Position numbers and translations under genes: made by a program. Below, one piece after another: positions 35,980-48,945 of a stretch of 64,000 nucleotides of DNA. How positions within the stretch are numbered: position 1 is the first letter of the stretch; each line of letters begins with the position of its first letter. This stretch comes from Lactifluus volemus. Lineage: Eukaryota > Basidiomycota > Agaricomycetes > Russulales > Russulaceae. A model generated the notes under the pieces. It saw only the letters and a list, made by a program, of their open reading frames with translations. It did not search any database and was not told the origin of the DNA. The stretch is from the NCBI GenBank assembly GCA_022376515.1, contig WTXI01000001.1, positions 620,001 to 684,000 on the forward strand, given 5' to 3'.

Positions 35980-36436
35980 TATTGGCTAGACCTAGAACGG
36001 CGCATAGATAGTACTTCCATACGCACCATTCGCTTTGGAACATCATCGTCACCATTTAGGATCACGCTAATCGATGAGTGAGAGGTGCCAAGTATTATTA
36101 GTCTTAGTCAGTAGAGGGGCACACTCTTGCCTTCTCTCAGCCACAACCCACAAAGACGGGCGGCACTCGCAGAGGGGGATCAGTGCTAGCGAACACCGTT
36201 CCCAACACTGTATATCTGTTACGCGCATGTTCCGACTCTCATTATGCGCTACTCATACTCACGGTGCAGGATAAATCAAACGGGGACCCGTTGTGGCCTT
36301 CCGAGTCATCGAAAGCGCGGCGTGGATTCTCCTTGGAGGATTCCCCCTTCACCCTTCGTTCACAGGCGGCCTTTCAGTCGTCGTCGAATCTCCTCTCCGC
36401 CCTCCGGTTTGAAGGCGTGAACCCTTATTGGCCCTT
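35980..36436. other. Intergenic region
   Basis: Space between COQ1 and the TFIIE-alpha gene on the same strand. Open frames at 36074-36274 and 36183-36443 show no motif and no conserved extension of either neighbour. Promoter of TFIIE-alpha is presumed here. Confidence 0.4.
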
Positions 36437-38418
36437 ATGTTAACTGAAGAGAACAAGGCTGCTCTATTCCTCTTGGTTCAGCATGTCACCCGCGCGTTCT
36501 ATGATCCTCGTTATGTCGTGGTCATGGACCAGCTAGCACGGCATCAGGTGTGAGTGCCCTTTCCTATAAGCGCATTTTAACAAAAGTGGCTTCACTTGGT
36601 TCTTGTCATTCATCACAAATTTATTCACAGGCTCAAGGACGACGACTTGGCAGGAAGGGTTGGCCTGCAAGTCAAAGAGCTCAACAAGCTCATGGCTACT
36701 CTTGAAAAGGATGGACTTATACAAGCGTGAGCTTTGCTTTTTCTGACCAGGCTCGCAAAAGGTTTTCGAATCGACCGACCAATCTGTTCGCTACAGCCAC
36801 CGGCAAAACGAACTCAAAGAAGGCGCTCAGCGGTCTGTGGGCAGACAGTACTTCTATGTAGACCACAAGCGCTTCTGCAACGTAGTGAAATGGCGAGTCG
36901 CCGAAATGCATCGTGTTATAGATACAGGCTTGCGCAATGTGAGTCCCCCTTATCCAATCATGTGTGTTCTCTCGCCAACCGACCCTACCCCACCCAGCAA
37001 CTCGACAACAAAGGGTATATTTGTCCGCGGTGTGATAGGTCATACACGCCCTTGGACGCGGACAGGATTGCGGACTACGGTCGTGGGATCTTTATCTGCG
37101 AAGACTGTGGCACCGAGCTCGTGGACAACGAAAACGCGGAGAATGTACGTGGGAGTCAAGACAGAATGCAACGCTTCAACTACCAAATGCGCTTCATACG
37201 AGAAGGTCTCAGAAAGAGTGAGGAAATGGTCATGCCCCAGTGAGCATAATCCCACAAATCCCGAGCTTGTCTGTCCTCATTGTCATTGCCCCCGCTTGCA
37301 GCTTTGAAATATCACAATATATTACCAAGCATTTTGCGCTGGACGCTGCTGCTCAAAAGGCTTCCGGCGAACCTGGCCACGGCCTAAAGGTGGCAGGCTC
37401 GACGGGCGAAAGACGCCAGGAGGACGGTATCGGCATCGTGTTGACTACCGACAAGGACGAGGAAACCGTTCGGAGAGAGCGAGACGAGGAGGCTGCGGCC
37501 AAGAGGCAGCAGAATGTCATGCCAGCGTGGCATCTCAAGAGTACGATCTCTGGAGACCTGACCGCACTTGGCATCAAAGAGAATGCCCAAAGTGCCGCTG
37601 CCCAACCTCCCGACTCTGGAAATCTCGATGAAAGCCTAAAGGGATTAGGAAGGGTCGTCCGACCGCCATCGTTAACACCTCAAGCCACTGCCGAGGAGGC
37701 AGACGGGGGGGCCAAGACGGACGCAAAAGAGAGCGGCGAAGCCGATTGTGAGTTTTTTTTTTTTCCATCTCCAGACATCAGAAAAATGCGGCTACTCATT
37801 CACGACTCACCCATCCGTCTTTTTTTTTTTTTGAAAAAAAAAACCTCCCATCAAACAATTTTTTTTTTTTCAAGATTACGACCAATACTACGCGTCGTTG
37901 GCGGCTTCGGCCGCGCCCTCGTCGCCGCACACGCCCTCGGGCGAGTTCTCCGTCCTGGGCGATTTCGAAGAGGACCGAAAACCGAACATTGAGTATCTCG
38001 ACTCGCTCAACAAGCACAACAAACGGTCAAGATCCGTGGAAGACGAAGGTGGGGAAGATACGGAAAGAAAGCTGGCGAGGGTCGTCAGCGTCACCGGTGA
38101 CGGATGGGGCACCGGCGGGGGCGGCAGTCAGGGAGAGAATGGCGAGCACGAGCACGCCCTGAATGGTGTAGAGGATGGCTTGGGAATAGGGATGGGGATG
38201 GACGCGGATGATAATATTGCGGCGGTCGAAGAAGATCCTATTGTCTATGGTCCGTCTTATTTTTTCTCCCATGCGTATGGTATGCTGATTGAGCATTTAC
38301 CCCCTCAGTGGATGGCAAACCGATGCCGTTCTCTCAAGTTGGAGAAGAACATCACGATTTAATGACGGCGGACGAATATGCAGCCTACTTTGAAATATTT
38401 CAGCAGCGGTCCGCGTAG
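36437..38418 (+). CDS. TFA1: TFIIE large (alpha) subunit
   Basis: General transcription factor that recruits and regulates TFIIH at RNA polymerase II promoters. Exons 36437-36549, 36631-36726, 36797-36938, 36998-37239, 37302-37747, 37875-38249 and 38309-38418 give 507 residues in phase. The winged-helix domain (AFYDPRYVVVMDQLARHQV, KELNKLMATLEKDGLIQA) is followed by VGRQYFYVDHKRFCNVVKW and the zinc ribbon with Cys pairs CPRC and CEDC. The C-terminal half is acidic and low complexity and ends in FSQVGEEHHDLMTADEYAAY. The 127-nt intron 37748-37874 is full of T and A runs. Intact frame throughout. Confidence 0.94.
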
Positions 38419-38731
38419 GTTGCGAGGCTGCGACTCGATGTATAGTACGCCTAGATGATGTTCGCTAATTGCAGCCCTGCCACGAGAACGACGCTGAAGT
38501 GACACAATGAACACTGGACGGAAGAGCAGTGCAAAAGATGTTTCGGGAATGCATTTGAACAAACATTAATGACAAAATGAGCCATACATATCATATGTCA
38601 GCGGCCATGTCCACCACACCCGGTTAACAACCAATGCAGGTTTTCCGAGCCCTCTCCAGTCACCCCTACAACCCGTATAGCCGTACCCGATGGGTCAACC
38701 ATCCTCAACGCGAAGCAACAATGCTGGATTT
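38419..38731. other. Convergent intergenic region
   Basis: Between the 3' ends of TFIIE-alpha and calnexin. No coding exon seen. Confidence 0.4.
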
Positions 38732-40757
38732 TTACTTCCGCTTCTTCACTGGGGTATCCCCAGCCTTCTTTTCGCTCGCAGGCGAGCCTGCGGGGGCAAC
38801 AGGGGCCTTTTCCTTAACGTCCTTATCGTCGGGAGTGGGCGCGTCAGTCTTTTTCGAGGGCTGCGGCGATATTATACGTCAACTGGTTGAGTAAGGTTAC
38901 TGAGAGATCAAACCTTGGTAACCGTCTTCTGCTGGCTTCCGACAAGACCAAAGAGCGCGCCAAGCATACCAAAGAAGGTGAGGAGGGCACCAACAAGAGC
39001 AGCACCTGTTTCAGGGTGGGTCTTGAAGGCAGTGACTGGGTCAGTCCGCGCGAGCGCGATGAACTTGAGAGCCTTGCTTCGAAGGAACTCCACGGGGTTC
39101 TTGGCAAAGCTGGGCCCTTCTAAGTCCTCATCGTCATCAGGGAAGCCAGCATCCTCCGCAGCCTTCTCGAGTGAGTGTTTGAAATCAAAAGTCTCCGCGG
39201 CAAGAGCCTTGGCATCATCAATAGAATGACCAACGTAGATATTGTCAAAGAGGATATCTTCAGTCATGGTCCAAAGCTCAATGCCAACTCCGCCCTTTAT
39301 CATCTAGGTAAGCCCATGAAAACTCGAGGACAGCCGAGACGTACAATCTTATTGAGGCTCTTAACGGGGGTAAGGTCCTCAAAGTAATCAGGGTTGGGAA
39401 TCTTGCGAGGGGCCCACACACCCTTGTAAGCCGGATTGTCGATCATAGGAGCATACCATTTGCCTTTATAATCCGGGTTCGGCTTGTAGGGACTGCAGGA
39501 CGGGAGTTATTAACGAGAACAACATGAGCATAAACGAGGAACTTACCGTTTCCACTCGCCGCAGCCGGGGGCCTCACTGCATTTGGGGTTGGGAACTGTA
39601 GGGGCGATCCAATCGCCATCTTCATCATCTTCCCACTCTTCAGGTTTCTCAGCATCTGGATGCCGTGCATAAGTATGGGACAAACACCACAGACAGGAAA
39701 GTACGCACCGGGATCAGGAATATTCAAGGGTTCTTCATCGAGCCAGCCCTCAGGCTTCTCGGCATCCTCATCGACAATCTCGTAAGGTGCATCCTCATCC
39801 CAGTCATCGGGCTTTTGGGCATCGGGGTCTGGGATGCGGCTGGCATCTACCCAATCATCGGGCTTCTTGTCCTCAGGGTCGTCGATCTCGGCGGGGGGGT
39901 TGACTGGGGGATTGAAATCCTCAAGGAGGTCACCACGGCTGAGGCTTTCACCATTGAACAAGACATCATAAGTGTTATTGGGGCTAGAATGATGTTAATA
40001 CAAGAAGCACAAATACGTGAGTGAAGGTGAAACTGACTGTAGAACGAGCGTGTAGAGATTGGTAATCTTTCCAATAGTGGGCTTGGGGGACGAAGCCAAG
40101 TGCTTCTCTTCGTACTCGCCCGTCTTGGGGCTTTTATGGCGGAAGATGAAGTGAAGCTAGGAACACGACAACATACAAATCAGTTGGATTCTACGGAGTG
40201 ACAGAGGAACCGACCTTTGTGCCTGGACAAGTGAGGTCAGGACCAAACATGATAACCCAGGGAGTCTTGTCAGAAAATTCCTTTCCGCTGGTCTGGAAGC
40301 CATCCTCAAGGAGTTTGAGGTAGCCACCGCCACAGTTGCCACCCTTCTGGTACTTGACCTCATACTGAACGACAAGTGGCTTGTCTGAAATGTCAATTGC
40401 ATTGTTGAACGGGGCAGAAATGGCGTGGTGGGATGCGATGCTCTTTGCGACGAGACCATGGTCGCCTTCCATGACAGGGTTGGAAGGGGCTTCAACTGAC
40501 CATTTGCCGACGTAAGAGAAGGTTTCACCACCAACAGGAGTCTTCTTTGTAGCCTCTGAGGGGGTCCATCGGTCATTCCAGCCTGGGTCAAACTGTTCAA
40601 TAAAAGGTGCTTCGATTTCGGTATACTATTATTAAAGAGGTTCAGAGACTAGCGAGCGCGAATTCAAAAGAGAGTATACCTTGAAAGTGTTGTCGCTCGC
40701 CTTGGCAGTAGAAACCAAGGCGACGGCGAGCACGAGGGGGACGGCAAGAGGTCGCAT
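38732..40757 (-). CDS. CNX1: Calnexin
   Basis: Lectin chaperone of the ER membrane for folding glycoproteins. Exons 40757-40680, 40625-40215, 40156-40038, 39983-39709, 39655-39547, 39492-39345, 39303-38914 and 38860-38732 give 552 residues. Seen: signal peptide [20 protein letters not shown], lectin domain with [16 protein letters not shown] and [12 protein letters not shown]-domain repeats of the type [17 protein letters not shown] and [11 protein letters not shown] then [19 protein letters not shown], lumenal end [18 protein letters not shown], membrane segment [18 protein letters not shown], and a cytosolic tail ending KKRK, a KKXX-like ER retrieval signal. Intact frame. Confidence 0.96.
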
Positions 40758-40947
40758 AATTAAGAAAGGAGAAGGAGTAGAGAAAGTGCGGGTGTGATGT
40801 GAGGGATAACACGATATAATCCATTTTATTTATTTATTTACAAAAATGTGCCACGTATACATTTCCCACGATTCGTCACCCCAGCAAATCTGCGTGCCCA
40901 GAGGCGGACAGGGCCAACTAGACCGAATTTCACGATTAGCATCTCGC

Positions 40948-43900
40948 TTACTGCCAATTCGTTTCGCTTACCACAAACTCGTCATCCAAGTACTTTGATA
41001 CCGCAATCTGGTCTCCCAGTCCCTTTCTCCGTCGTGTCTTCAATACCAGATCTCGCGCCAGTGCTTGTCCAGAGGCCGGCTCCAGAGGCCGAAGTCTAAT
41101 GCTCGTATCCGTAGGGTCACCTAGTTTCTCCATGTCAACTGTCAATCCCAAATTTCATCACACCACTTACCTGGAACTATTGACCAATGGTCGAACACTT
41201 GTAAGCAGAACGCTTGTCCTTGTGTTGCAGTGCGCAGGTCCGTCTCAAATCCATTTGCGTCAATGACCGGGATTAGTGCCTTCACCGTATATAGCGGCGA
41301 GCCAGCTTTTGGTATATCTTGCGTGACATGTCCGCGCCTCCGAGCAAGCACCGTATACACCGCGGATATACAATCCGAAGGCGCTTGTACTTCCACGTAG
41401 TAAACAGGTTCCATGAGCCTTGGCGTCGCCTACAAACCGAAATTCAGATCCGCACGAAATGAATTGACTAGTCGATTCACCATGAGGAAGGATGAATAAC
41501 AAACACGACGGGCAGTTGGGACGATTTGTCCGCCGCCACGAAATATTGGTTCTTGAGCGAGACTTGCATCCAGGATACGGAACTTGACATTGCGCATGGC
41601 TAGATCACAACATCACTCAATGAACTGAACCATTGGGAATCGCAACTAACGTTCGTCACAAAGAGGGCCCTCTCTTGCGCCCCATTGGAAACCTTGCTTC
41701 ATGTGCTCCTTGACAGATCCAAGAAGTTTTTTGTCGATCTTCCAGAACGATCAGAACTGATCATCAATAGCGGCCAAATGACTGTGCCTCACTTGAGAAG
41801 GTAGAGTGTCATCAAGCAGGGCATTGGGCCCGTGGTCGTCAGGACCAAAAGCCCAGATAGAACGGGATGCGAGGAGATCCCATTTATACTTTTCTTCGAA
41901 AAACTTGCCACGCTCCTTTACGGTCATCCGCATGTTGACCCGTCCGGACTCAATATCTTCTGCGATACCCCGCTCTAATGGCTCGGCGATCATGGTAAGC
42001 CGATTCCTATGTCCACACTGTCAGTAGACAACATAGTCAAAGTCAAAGTCCCACTTTTTGTTCGGAGTGTCGGCGTAGCACTTGAGTGCGCTGGTCTCCA
42101 ACACCGTTTCGCAGAACTTGGTTACGGGATCTGAAACCTTTATCTCAATCTCCGCGAAAAGTTTGCGCAGATCATGCAGCACGCAATCAAGGTAAAGTTC
42201 TCCAGTGCCAATAATCACATGCTCTCCGCTCTCCTCCACCTTAGTAGAGAGGAGCGGATATGATTTGTTGATGCTGCGTAGGCCAGAGAGCATTTTAGGC
42301 AATTCAGATGGGGCAATGGGCTCGATCGCGACCTTCAACACAGATTGTGTCATATGTTTAATGGGTCGGAAAATGTATAGATCATCTTCAATGTCGGTTG
42401 ACACGAGTGTTGCCGTCTTCGTAATGGACGCATCAACACCTCCGATCAGGACGAGGTTGCCTGTTGGGACTTCTTCCACAGGAAGGAAATACCTAGATAT
42501 CGGCCGCTGTAAGGACTTTATTCAATATATACTGGCGGAGTAAAACCGACCGAGACCCAGAAACCCATAGGTCATCCACGTTCGCCATCATCATGTCTTC
42601 TTCGTCCTCTGGGGAATATCCTTCACCAAGCACCTTGATCCGTGCACCTTTCTTCAGCGTGCCGCTGATTACACGGCCCAAAGCGCGGAAGGATTGTGCG
42701 TCGGTAGCATGATACAGCTTCGTGACATGGACAGACACAGGACCGGCTGAATTGCATTCCCTCATGGAAACAGCGATGTCCGAGTTCATTGGTCCAGTAT
42801 ACGTTCGTTCGACCTGAGATAGTACCTCTTGAAAACCCAATCAAATCTTGCCGTAATGCAGACCTTACCTTGGTTATGGCGCCCCTTGCGGGGTCTGGGA
42901 TCCATTCGACAATCATATCAATCAAACCGGTAGAAGGCCCAAAAAATTGGTCAAGCACGGCTTTGAGCAATGGTCGGACGTCCATCTTGTACATAACTGG
43001 TTTTAGGTGGATTTTGAGTTCTGCCAAAGTATCCTTAAGGTTGTCGATCTCTTCGCTTAGAACTTGGCTATAAAGTTTGTACAAGGGCTCCAGTACAAAC
43101 TGAACAAACGTTCTGGGAGACTCGGGGTCCACGGCTTTGCGCGTGAACTTTCGTGTGTCATTGTTGAAATAAATGTCGCCCCAGAGACGATCCGCAAAAG
43201 CCACGACATCGAGTGACCCTAATCCGGGTTCAAGTCACATGAGTACAAAGGGGAAAATATCAGTGCAACGCACCGTATGTCTCGGCATACATTTGAGCAA
43301 ATGACCGAAGGGTAAAACACCAGCCCATGTCCGTACTTGCGAAGCATACGTTTCCTCTGTCTGGACTCAAACGGAGATCCGGACTTGGGTCTATGCCACT
43401 GCAACGCGGGATCAAACTGTCATATTTGGGTGTGGGTGTAATGGACTAACCTGATATAAGTGTTGATCTCCTCTATAGTATGTTTAATTTTGTAGAAGGC
43501 GTCTGCCGGGGGAAGGCGGAGTTCGAGTATGAGCCGGTCTATTTTATTAACCACAAGGGTAATTGGGATCCCCTCTTGCAGTGCATGTCGAAGAATAGCC
43601 TCTGTGTTAACCATCACCTATAGAAAGTTAATATAGGTAACTCCAGTAAGCCTGGAAGACACGAACCCCTTCGACTACATCGACCACAAGTACGATGCCA
43701 TCGACTAGTCGCATCGACGATGCTACTTCATCCACGAAATTAACGTGACCAGGGGTGTCAATTAGATGAATCAAATGCGATTTTCCCGCTGTATTTTGGA
43801 GGATAAGCGACATGGGAGATGATTTGATAGAAATCTCCCTCTCCCGGGAAAGCATGTGAGTGTCTGTGTAGCGAGTCTAAAGTCATCTAGTGAACATCCA

Positions 43901-44543
43901 AAGGAGAAAGACATATGACGTTTGTCGTACCTCTTTGTCGGCGTTCCAATCAAGTTTGTGGGTTTCAAACACGAGCATGTCGAGCAAAGCCGTTTTGCCG
44001 TGGTGAAGGTGGCCAACAACAGCCACATTGCGAATCATTTCGGGGAAAGACATGGTATTGATGAGAAATCTACTCCTTCAATGTGAGTAGCAAAACCTAC
44101 ACTATGAGAAACACATACCCTTTGTCAAACCGCGTTTCTGGCATGCCTTTTTCCTCTACTGCCCATCTTCGTACCTTGACCGGCGCAATGATGGGTTCTG
44201 TGAGGGGTTGGGCGTCCTCTTCCTGCACCAGGGTCTCGACGCCTTCGCCATACACCTCTGACGCAGAAGGATAATATTGCTTATCTTCGTGCAAAATAAC
44301 GGCATTGTGTACAGGCTCTGCGGGGCTGCTTTGAAGCTTAAGTACAGTTTATCATGAACAAAACTCACCATCAACTTCCATGAGAGCCATCCCTGGGTCA
44401 GTACTCATGGGTTCATCTTCATATCCCTCGAGAGGCTGCTGCAGAGGCGCGTGTGCAGCACTAGGGACATCACCTTCTTCATCAGAGTCGAGGTCCGCCC
44501 CAATATAGTTACCAAACTCGTCATAATCTTCGAAAGAGGCCAT
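40948..44543 (-). CDS. SNU114: U5 snRNP GTPase SNU114 (EF-2 like)
   Basis: GTPase of the spliceosome that controls the helicase BRR2 during activation and disassembly. First exons are 44543-44369 and 44317-44119, followed by many more. Seen: acidic start [20 protein letters not shown], the conserved [20 protein letters not shown]1 box [14 protein letters not shown]3 [13 protein letters not shown]4 [51 protein letters not shown], the domain IV region [28 protein letters not shown], and [17 protein letters not shown] with KYLDDEFVV near the end. The acidic N-terminal extension separates it from true EF-2. The stop at 40948 gives a short tail. Frame looks intact across exons that were checked. 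Confidence 0.94.
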
Positions 44544-44640
44544 TGTGAGAGCCAAGGGAGGTAGGTACCTGCTCTGTTGATAAAGCGCGCCTTCAAAAAA
44601 ACGCGTCTTTGGAAACAAAGTATCATGTGATCACCAACTC
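44544..44640. promoter_or_regulatory. 97-bp divergent promoter (SNU114 / prefoldin 1)
   Basis: The two start codons are only 97 bases apart, so transcription of both genes must start in or very near this stretch. No TATA box; one A6 run and a GGTACCTGC element lie inside. Confidence 0.5.
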
Positions 44641-45224
44641 ATGGCCTCTCTCTCTGATGATACATTGAGAAAGGTTCCGATACAACTTGTCATCATACAT
44701 CAAGGCATATGCTGAATGCATTACATATTAGATATTGTTTCAAATCCAACAAACTGCCGTTCAGTCGCAACGTGCCCTCAGCGTAACTCGACAGCAAGTT
44801 GCAAGCAAGGAGCGGGAGCGTCGCATCCTTCAACTTACAAAGAGTGAAATTGGCCAGACTGAGGATAGTGTCAATGTCTACCGAGGTGTTGGTAAAATGT
44901 ATTACATGGTCTCACTTGCATACCCGTCACTTCCTAACGTCCAGGAAAAGGTTTATGATGATTCCCCGATCAACGATGGAGAGAGACCTCAAAAATCAGG
45001 AGAAAGCTTTGACAGAGGATATCAACAACTTGAATAAAAAGGTGGCTTTCCTTGTGCCATCTATCATAGAATTTACCGAACCAGACAATCCTTTTCAGGT
45101 CACCTACCTGGAAAAACAATTTAACGATGCGCAGTCTCAGCTTCGCGACATCGTAAGTGCCGATTTGATCCGTTGAATGAGCCTTCATTCGAAATCTTCG
45201 CAGTTTAACAGCCCGGCGAAGTGA
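44641..45224 (+). CDS. PFD1: Prefoldin subunit 1
   Basis: Beta-type subunit of the prefoldin hexamer that hands unfolded actin and tubulin to the chaperonin CCT. Exons 44641-44673, 44732-44898, 44945-45041, 45099-45152 and 45204-45224 give 123 residues, matching the family. Two coiled helices flank the central hairpin: ILFQIQQTAVQSQRALSV through RILQLTKSEIGQ, then VYRGVGKMKRFMMIPRSTME, then LTEDINNLNKKV and YLEKQFNDAQSQLRDI. Frame intact; all introns are 46-58 nt. Confidence 0.93.
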
Positions 45225-45501
45225 TGGGGGTGTCCTGCCTTCAGCCGCCGCCGAACATCCGACGCGGTCTGTTAGCAGCACTGACTTCCTGACTATATCA
45301 TGCTTCGCTCCAACCGCAGTCACCATCTAGTCGATATCACCTTGAGCACTGTCTGTATCGAGAATTCAGAGGTTCTTCACGGAGCTCTTAGTACCTTCAA
45401 ATCCGTATCACGGACATTCGGTCTTATAATACCGGCTTGTTCTCCCCTTCCATAAGTCATTCGTGGTTTATAAGGCCCGAGGGCTTTGCAAGTTATAACG
45501 C

Positions 45502-46295
45502 GATGTCTTATCCCACAACCATCAAAGCCGTTGGAATCGGCCAGTGAAGATCGAGCTTCCCTTCCCAGAGGGATATGCTAGTGAAGGTAACGCTGGTTAT
45601 TCGTAAAGCACAACTACATAAATCAGGTGCAATCAATACCCAGGGGTCAACTTCCACGACACCTATTTGAGGTGAGATCCGTTTTCTAGCCTCTCGAAAC
45701 GCGTCTCACTTGTGAGGGAGGTTATATCCATGCCCCTCGCTCGAGAATGGGGTATTGGTTTCTTTACCTACGGATGAGTTTTTCCTTACTAGTCCCGAAT
45801 TCAAGAAGCGCGATTTCAGACAAGGTGATACCGTTGTACTCGTGCGTCAATCAGAACTGTTATCCCTGCACTTGATCTGGTGCTCCGATAAGATGAGATA
45901 GTGGCACTGAAAGATTATGTGTCTATACCATGAGACTCCATGATATACCCGTCCTAGTTATCCATTTTGGGCTGCCGCCTCGTTTGGACAAACAACGGCC
46001 ACGCTCACTTCGGAAGCATATAATGTTAAAGAAAACGATACTGACTTCATACACAGTCACGGGCCTGTTTCATGCGCAACTCGCAAAGAGAGGAGCCACT
46101 GTGTCTCCTAGCTCACCGTCGGTGAGGGGGTAGACGTTATATACGATGAAAGATAAGTGAGCCAAGAGCAGACCCTGGGACAGGCTGCATGACTTTCCAC
46201 AGGTTTGACAACGATTTCAAGATAATTAAACGCAAGGGAACCATCGTTTCATTTGGCGGTGCATCTGGAAAGGTGGAACAGTTGTTCCGTCCTAC
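45502..46295 (+). pseudogene. Broken quinone oxidoreductase (MDR family)
   Basis: Pieces of a zinc-free medium-chain quinone oxidoreductase occur in the right order: MSYPTTIKAVGIG, IELPFPEGYA, VNFHDTYLR (45655-45680), LPTDEFFLTSPEFKKRDF with GDTVVL (about 45755-45840), YVSIP, HAQLAKRGATV (about 46070-46105), and IIKRKGTIVSFGGASGKVEQ (46225-46280). They lie in several frames with stops between them, part of the N-terminus (normally about ten residues after the first strand) is absent, and the glycine-rich nucleotide loop is not recognisable. Lesions are more numerous than in neighbouring genes, so a pseudogene is likely, though base errors add to it. Confidence 0.65.
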
Positions 46296-46681
46296 GTGAG
46301 TTGAAGGGTGTTTGTCATTGAATGTAAGGTAGTTACGGTGGAGCGGGACCGCTATGCTCAGGTTATCAACTGCTGTGAATATTCATATCGCCAAGGAAAG
46401 TGTTCATCAAAGTGGCTGGTTGCCAACGGTTACCGTGGGGCTACCGTGGGGCTGGATTAGAGTGGGGATTCTATCAAACTGGGGTGAAGATATTATTGTA
46501 AAGATAATTAAAACTAACTCTGTTGATGACATGTGGTGGTGTTAATATCACCACTTTCTATCTCTATCCATCCCACGTCGACAACCCTGTTAAAAGGTCA
46601 TATTGACAGCCGAAGCCGGACTTCAAGCCTGTACGTTCGTTTCTCTTTCCCTCTCTCGCAGGCGTGTTGCACCCTCTTTTT

Positions 46682-48945
46682 ATGGAGACGCCAAACCTCC
46701 TGGTCGAACCTCCCTCTCCCCTCAACGCAAAACCAGCACCTTCACCCTCCCCCTCAGTCTCCACTGTCCCATCAACGCCAGGGCTCACCCTTTCCTCGGA
46801 AGAGCATCAGAGGGGCTCTTCAGAAACTACCATGGAGATATACTCTATGTATGGTGATGATGAACGCTCATCCTGGCCAAATGAGAGTCCCTTGAAACAA
46901 TTAGGAGCCACCGACTTGATGTACCAAGGCCTTGGACGTTCCTCCCGTGCATCGAGTACATACTACAGCGCAACTGCGAATAGCCACAACTCTAGCCATA
47001 GCGGAGCAGCTCACAGGGCATCAGAAGAGAGCAGGTCATCATCCGCTTACATTGGCATTGAGGACGGCTTATCTCCGGCCGTCCACAAAGTAGTATCGCC
47101 ACCCGCCCCACCTGCCAAGCCTCCCCAGAGGTATAGCAGTGGGGGGTCATCTCCCAACCTTGTCTCGGTCGACCGTCCTCTTGACGTCACACCACCACAA
47201 ACGTCGCGGTACCTCAGCCCCAGCCCTCCTATAAGCCGACCTTCCTCGACCCGATCCTATGCCTCCTCGACCCCCAATGGGTACACCCCGGCCATTCAAC
47301 GCTCATCCCGTGGCCCTCCTTCTGAACGTGCCTCTGTAGCAACACCCCCATCTCACCTCATAAGTCGTCCCCCCTCCCAGACTACAGCGACGTCCACCTC
47401 GCCTCGCCTCCTTTCTAGGAAACATAGTAATTTGTCGATCACACCATCAGCTGGGGAGGACCCAGACTCGTTTCATGTCCGCAGCACATATGCGCAGCTA
47501 GACATTCTCGGTGTGAAGGGAGATGGGATCGAAGACGGCGTCGAACGCACCCGTGCGCGTGTCGGAAACAGCCCAGAGGGAGAACTTAAGGCGGCAAGTG
47601 CAATCGGTGACGAATATGAGAAACGACGAGACCTTACTCCACAGGAGCTCCAAATGCTTGCCAGTCTAGACAGGTGAGCAGTCTACTGAGTCTCATGACG
47701 TATCTCAACCTTAAAAACTTAGATATGGGTTCTTATCCGCGCCCTCCCATGATCGCCTTGTCTTGCTGCCGTCCGCGGCGTTTTTAAAACGCCTGTCACG
47801 GAAATCTCGTGCAGTGACATCAGCAAGTACCAGTCCTCCCACTCTTTCCTCTCTTCCACCCCCGCGCCCGCCATTACGCGAGGCTGAGCGGATGGAGAAG
47901 TGGGGTCGCATGCTTGAACCACGCTTACGGGACGCGGGTGGTAATGTTCAGACGTGGGGGGTGAACCCCGCAAAGCAACATAAGGTCTCACGGCGTGCCT
48001 ACAAGGGCATCCCAGACCGATGGCGCAGTGGTGCTTGGTTAGCACTTATCGGCAACTTTGCTCGGGGCGGCAAAGGCCAGGAAGCACTCTCAGGCGATTA
48101 CCTCGAAGCCTTGGAGAAGCCCTCACAGTACGACATCCAGATCGACTTGGACGTACCTCGGACCATCAATGGTCACGTGCTATTCCGGACCCGTTATGGC
48201 CTTGGGTGAGATATCGAGGTTCTAGTTTCCTCGATAGTTCATGCTGAACAAATTGGTGTCAGGCAACGTTCACTGTTTCACGTCTTGCATAGCTTCTCGC
48301 TATATTGTGGTCGGTGTGGATACTGCCAAGGCATGGGGCCCATCGCTGCTATGCTTCTCTGCTACTTTGCACCCGAACGGGCGTATGCAGCGCTCGTTCA
48401 TCTCCATGACGCCTACCGTATGCATGATATCTTCAGTCCCGGATTCCCCGGTCTTCTCGAGTCGATATATGTACAGGAGCGTATTATCGAGGAACTGATG
48501 CCAGCCGTTTATGCAGCTTTCAAGAAGCATACGATTTCGACGACTTCATACGCAACGAAATGGTACATCACACTATTTGCAAATTCTGTTCCGTTTCAAA
48601 CCCACCTACGACTATGGGATGTATTCCTATACGAAGGACCGGATCTTTTCGTGATTGTGGCGATCTCCATTATATGGGCATACCAAGGTGGGTGCTTTTT
48701 GTACAAACTAACCGAATTACAAATTAAAAAAGGTCGGCGTAGATCACATCACCGCTGAGTCGGCTAATTTCGAAACGGCACTTTCCCTACTGTCATCCTT
48801 TTTCGTACCTGAGGATGAAGACGTCTATTTGAATTGGATATCCAAGGTGGCCGAGAATAAGAAGATGCGGTCCGACATGCAGTCGTGGAGGGCAGAGTGG
48901 AGAGAGTTAGTTGCCTCTGGCAGAGATGCTGACGCACTTTTGTGA
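46682..48945 (+). CDS. TBC-domain Rab GTPase-activating protein
   Basis: Stimulates GTP hydrolysis by a Rab GTPase. Exons 46682-47673, 47723-48205, 48263-48687 and 48743-48945 give 700 residues in phase. The first 400 residues are Ser/Pro-rich and disordered. The TBC domain begins at YKGIPDRWRSGAWLALIG and contains both catalytic fingers: Arg in IDLDVPRTINGH and Gln in GYCQGMGPIAA. Later blocks are ISTTSYATKWYITLFAN and RLWDVFLYEGPDLF. The start at 46682 is the first ATG of the open frame; a further 5' exon cannot be excluded. The target Rab cannot be told. A YPT7-related role would suit the neighbourhood but is speculation. Confidence 0.9.

Noticed and set aside
36074..36443. Extra exon or small gene before TFIIE-alpha
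   Set aside because: No motif, no phase-consistent splice to 36437, and TFIIE homologues start near the chosen ATG.
38908..39229. Plus-strand frame across calnexin
   Set aside because: Shadow of the calnexin exon 38914-39303, whose membrane segment and motifs are clear on the minus strand.
46431..46456. Two-copy TACCGTGGGGCT repeat
   Set aside because: Only two copies and no flanking structure; most likely a chance local duplication.
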